From positions 1 through 14,549 of the forward strand of contig CALZHX010000184.1 of NCBI GenBank assembly GCA_945787435.1: 14,549 bases of DNA, written 5' to 3'. The DNA comes from an uncultured Woeseiaceae bacterium (GTDB lineage Bacteria; Pseudomonadota; Gammaproteobacteria; Steroidobacterales; Woeseiaceae). Shown in pieces: positions 14,201 through 14,549 of the stretch (its first letter is position 1; every line of letters begins with the position of its first letter). The position numbers and the translations under genes are program-made. Below the pieces are notes generated by a model. It was not told where the DNA came from. It ran no database searches and saw only the letters and a program-made list of their open reading frames with translations.

Positions 14201-14549
14201 CTAGCCCCCGAAGTCGTCGAGTAAAATATGATCCTTGTCGACGCCGAGATCATCGAGCATCTTGATCACCGCCGTGTTCATCATTGGCGGTCCGCACAGG
14301 TAGTACTCACAATCCTCAGGAGCGGGGTGGTCTTTCAGGTAGTGGTCGTACAGGACGTTATGAATGAAGCCCGTATAACCCGTCCAGTTGTCCTCGGGCA
14401 ATGGTTCCGACAATCCGATATGCCACTTGAAGTTCTCATTCTCCTCGTCAAGCTGGTCGAATTCTTGCACGTAGAACATCTCGCGCAGACTGCGAGCGCC
14501 ATACCAGAATGACATCTTGCGTGTCGATTTCAGCCGTATGAGCTGATCA
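14201..14549 (-). CDS. nqrF: Na+-translocating NADH:quinone reductase subunit F, C-terminal part (5' end outside window)
   Basis: Only the last 115 residues are in the window; the frame is open to the window end. NqrF is the NADH-oxidising subunit, about 407 residues long, with an N-terminal [2Fe-2S] domain and a C-terminal ferredoxin-reductase-like FAD/NADH domain. The visible part is the NADH half of the latter: RLKSTRKMSFWYGARSLREM, then WTGYTGFIH, the nucleotide-binding YLCGPPMM, and the terminal LLDDFGG, which are close to known NqrF proteins. The rest of the nqrABCDE genes would be expected just outside the window on the same strand. The stop is immediately followed by the apbE GTG. Confidence 0.93.
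   Translation of the reverse strand, partial: DQLIRLKSTRKMSFWYGARSLREMFYVQEFDQLDEENENFKWHIGLSEPLPEDNWTGYTGFIHNVLYDHYLKDHPAPEDCEYYLCGPPMMNTAVIKMLDDLGVDKDHILLDDFGG

Overview
The window looks like part of a proteobacterial chromosome, most likely from a gammaproteobacterium with a versatile, possibly sediment or marine, respiratory life. The evidence is a 3' end of a Na+-translocating NADH:quinone reductase locus in the order nqrF-apbE-nqrM, Tat and Sec exported redox proteins, and many c-type cytochromes. The exact taxon cannot be fixed from the sequence alone. Coding density is very high; the only gaps over 100 bases are 2482-2605 and 7355-7552, and no mobile element, CRISPR array, rRNA or tRNA was seen.

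Plus strand, 1-11736, is one long respiratory gene block. It starts with the 3' end of a membrane cytochrome b gene (1-582), followed by an 11-heme cytochrome c fused to a cytochrome b membrane domain (604-2481, CbcL-like layout). Next is a six-heme NapC/NirT-type membrane cytochrome (2606-4012), then frdCAB for a Wolinella-type di-heme quinol:fumarate reductase (4009-7354). After a 198-base gap come a tetraheme cytochrome, a Tat-exported four-cluster ferredoxin subunit and an NrfD-type quinone-binding membrane subunit (7553-10048), and finally a polytopic membrane protein resembling DUF2339 (10054-11736). The 11-, six- and four-heme proteins together carry 21 c-type heme motifs. Four of the junctions are 4-base ATGA start/stop overlaps.

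Minus strand, 11766-14549, runs convergently. It reads, in its own direction: nqrF (3' end), apbE, nqrM (a 57-residue gene), a two-CBS-domain protein, a di-heme c4/FccA-like cytochrome and a small DUF6868-like membrane protein, all tightly packed or overlapping.

How they may work together (inference): the plus-strand block holds up to four separate modules that could exchange electrons between the membrane quinone pool and either periplasmic multiheme cytochromes or fumarate. No terminal oxidoreductase with a recognisable molybdenum, NrfA or copper site is present in the window, so the final periplasmic or extracellular partner is not visible. The minus-strand block feeds electrons from NADH to quinone while pumping sodium, with ApbE supplying covalent FMN and NqrM helping maturation.
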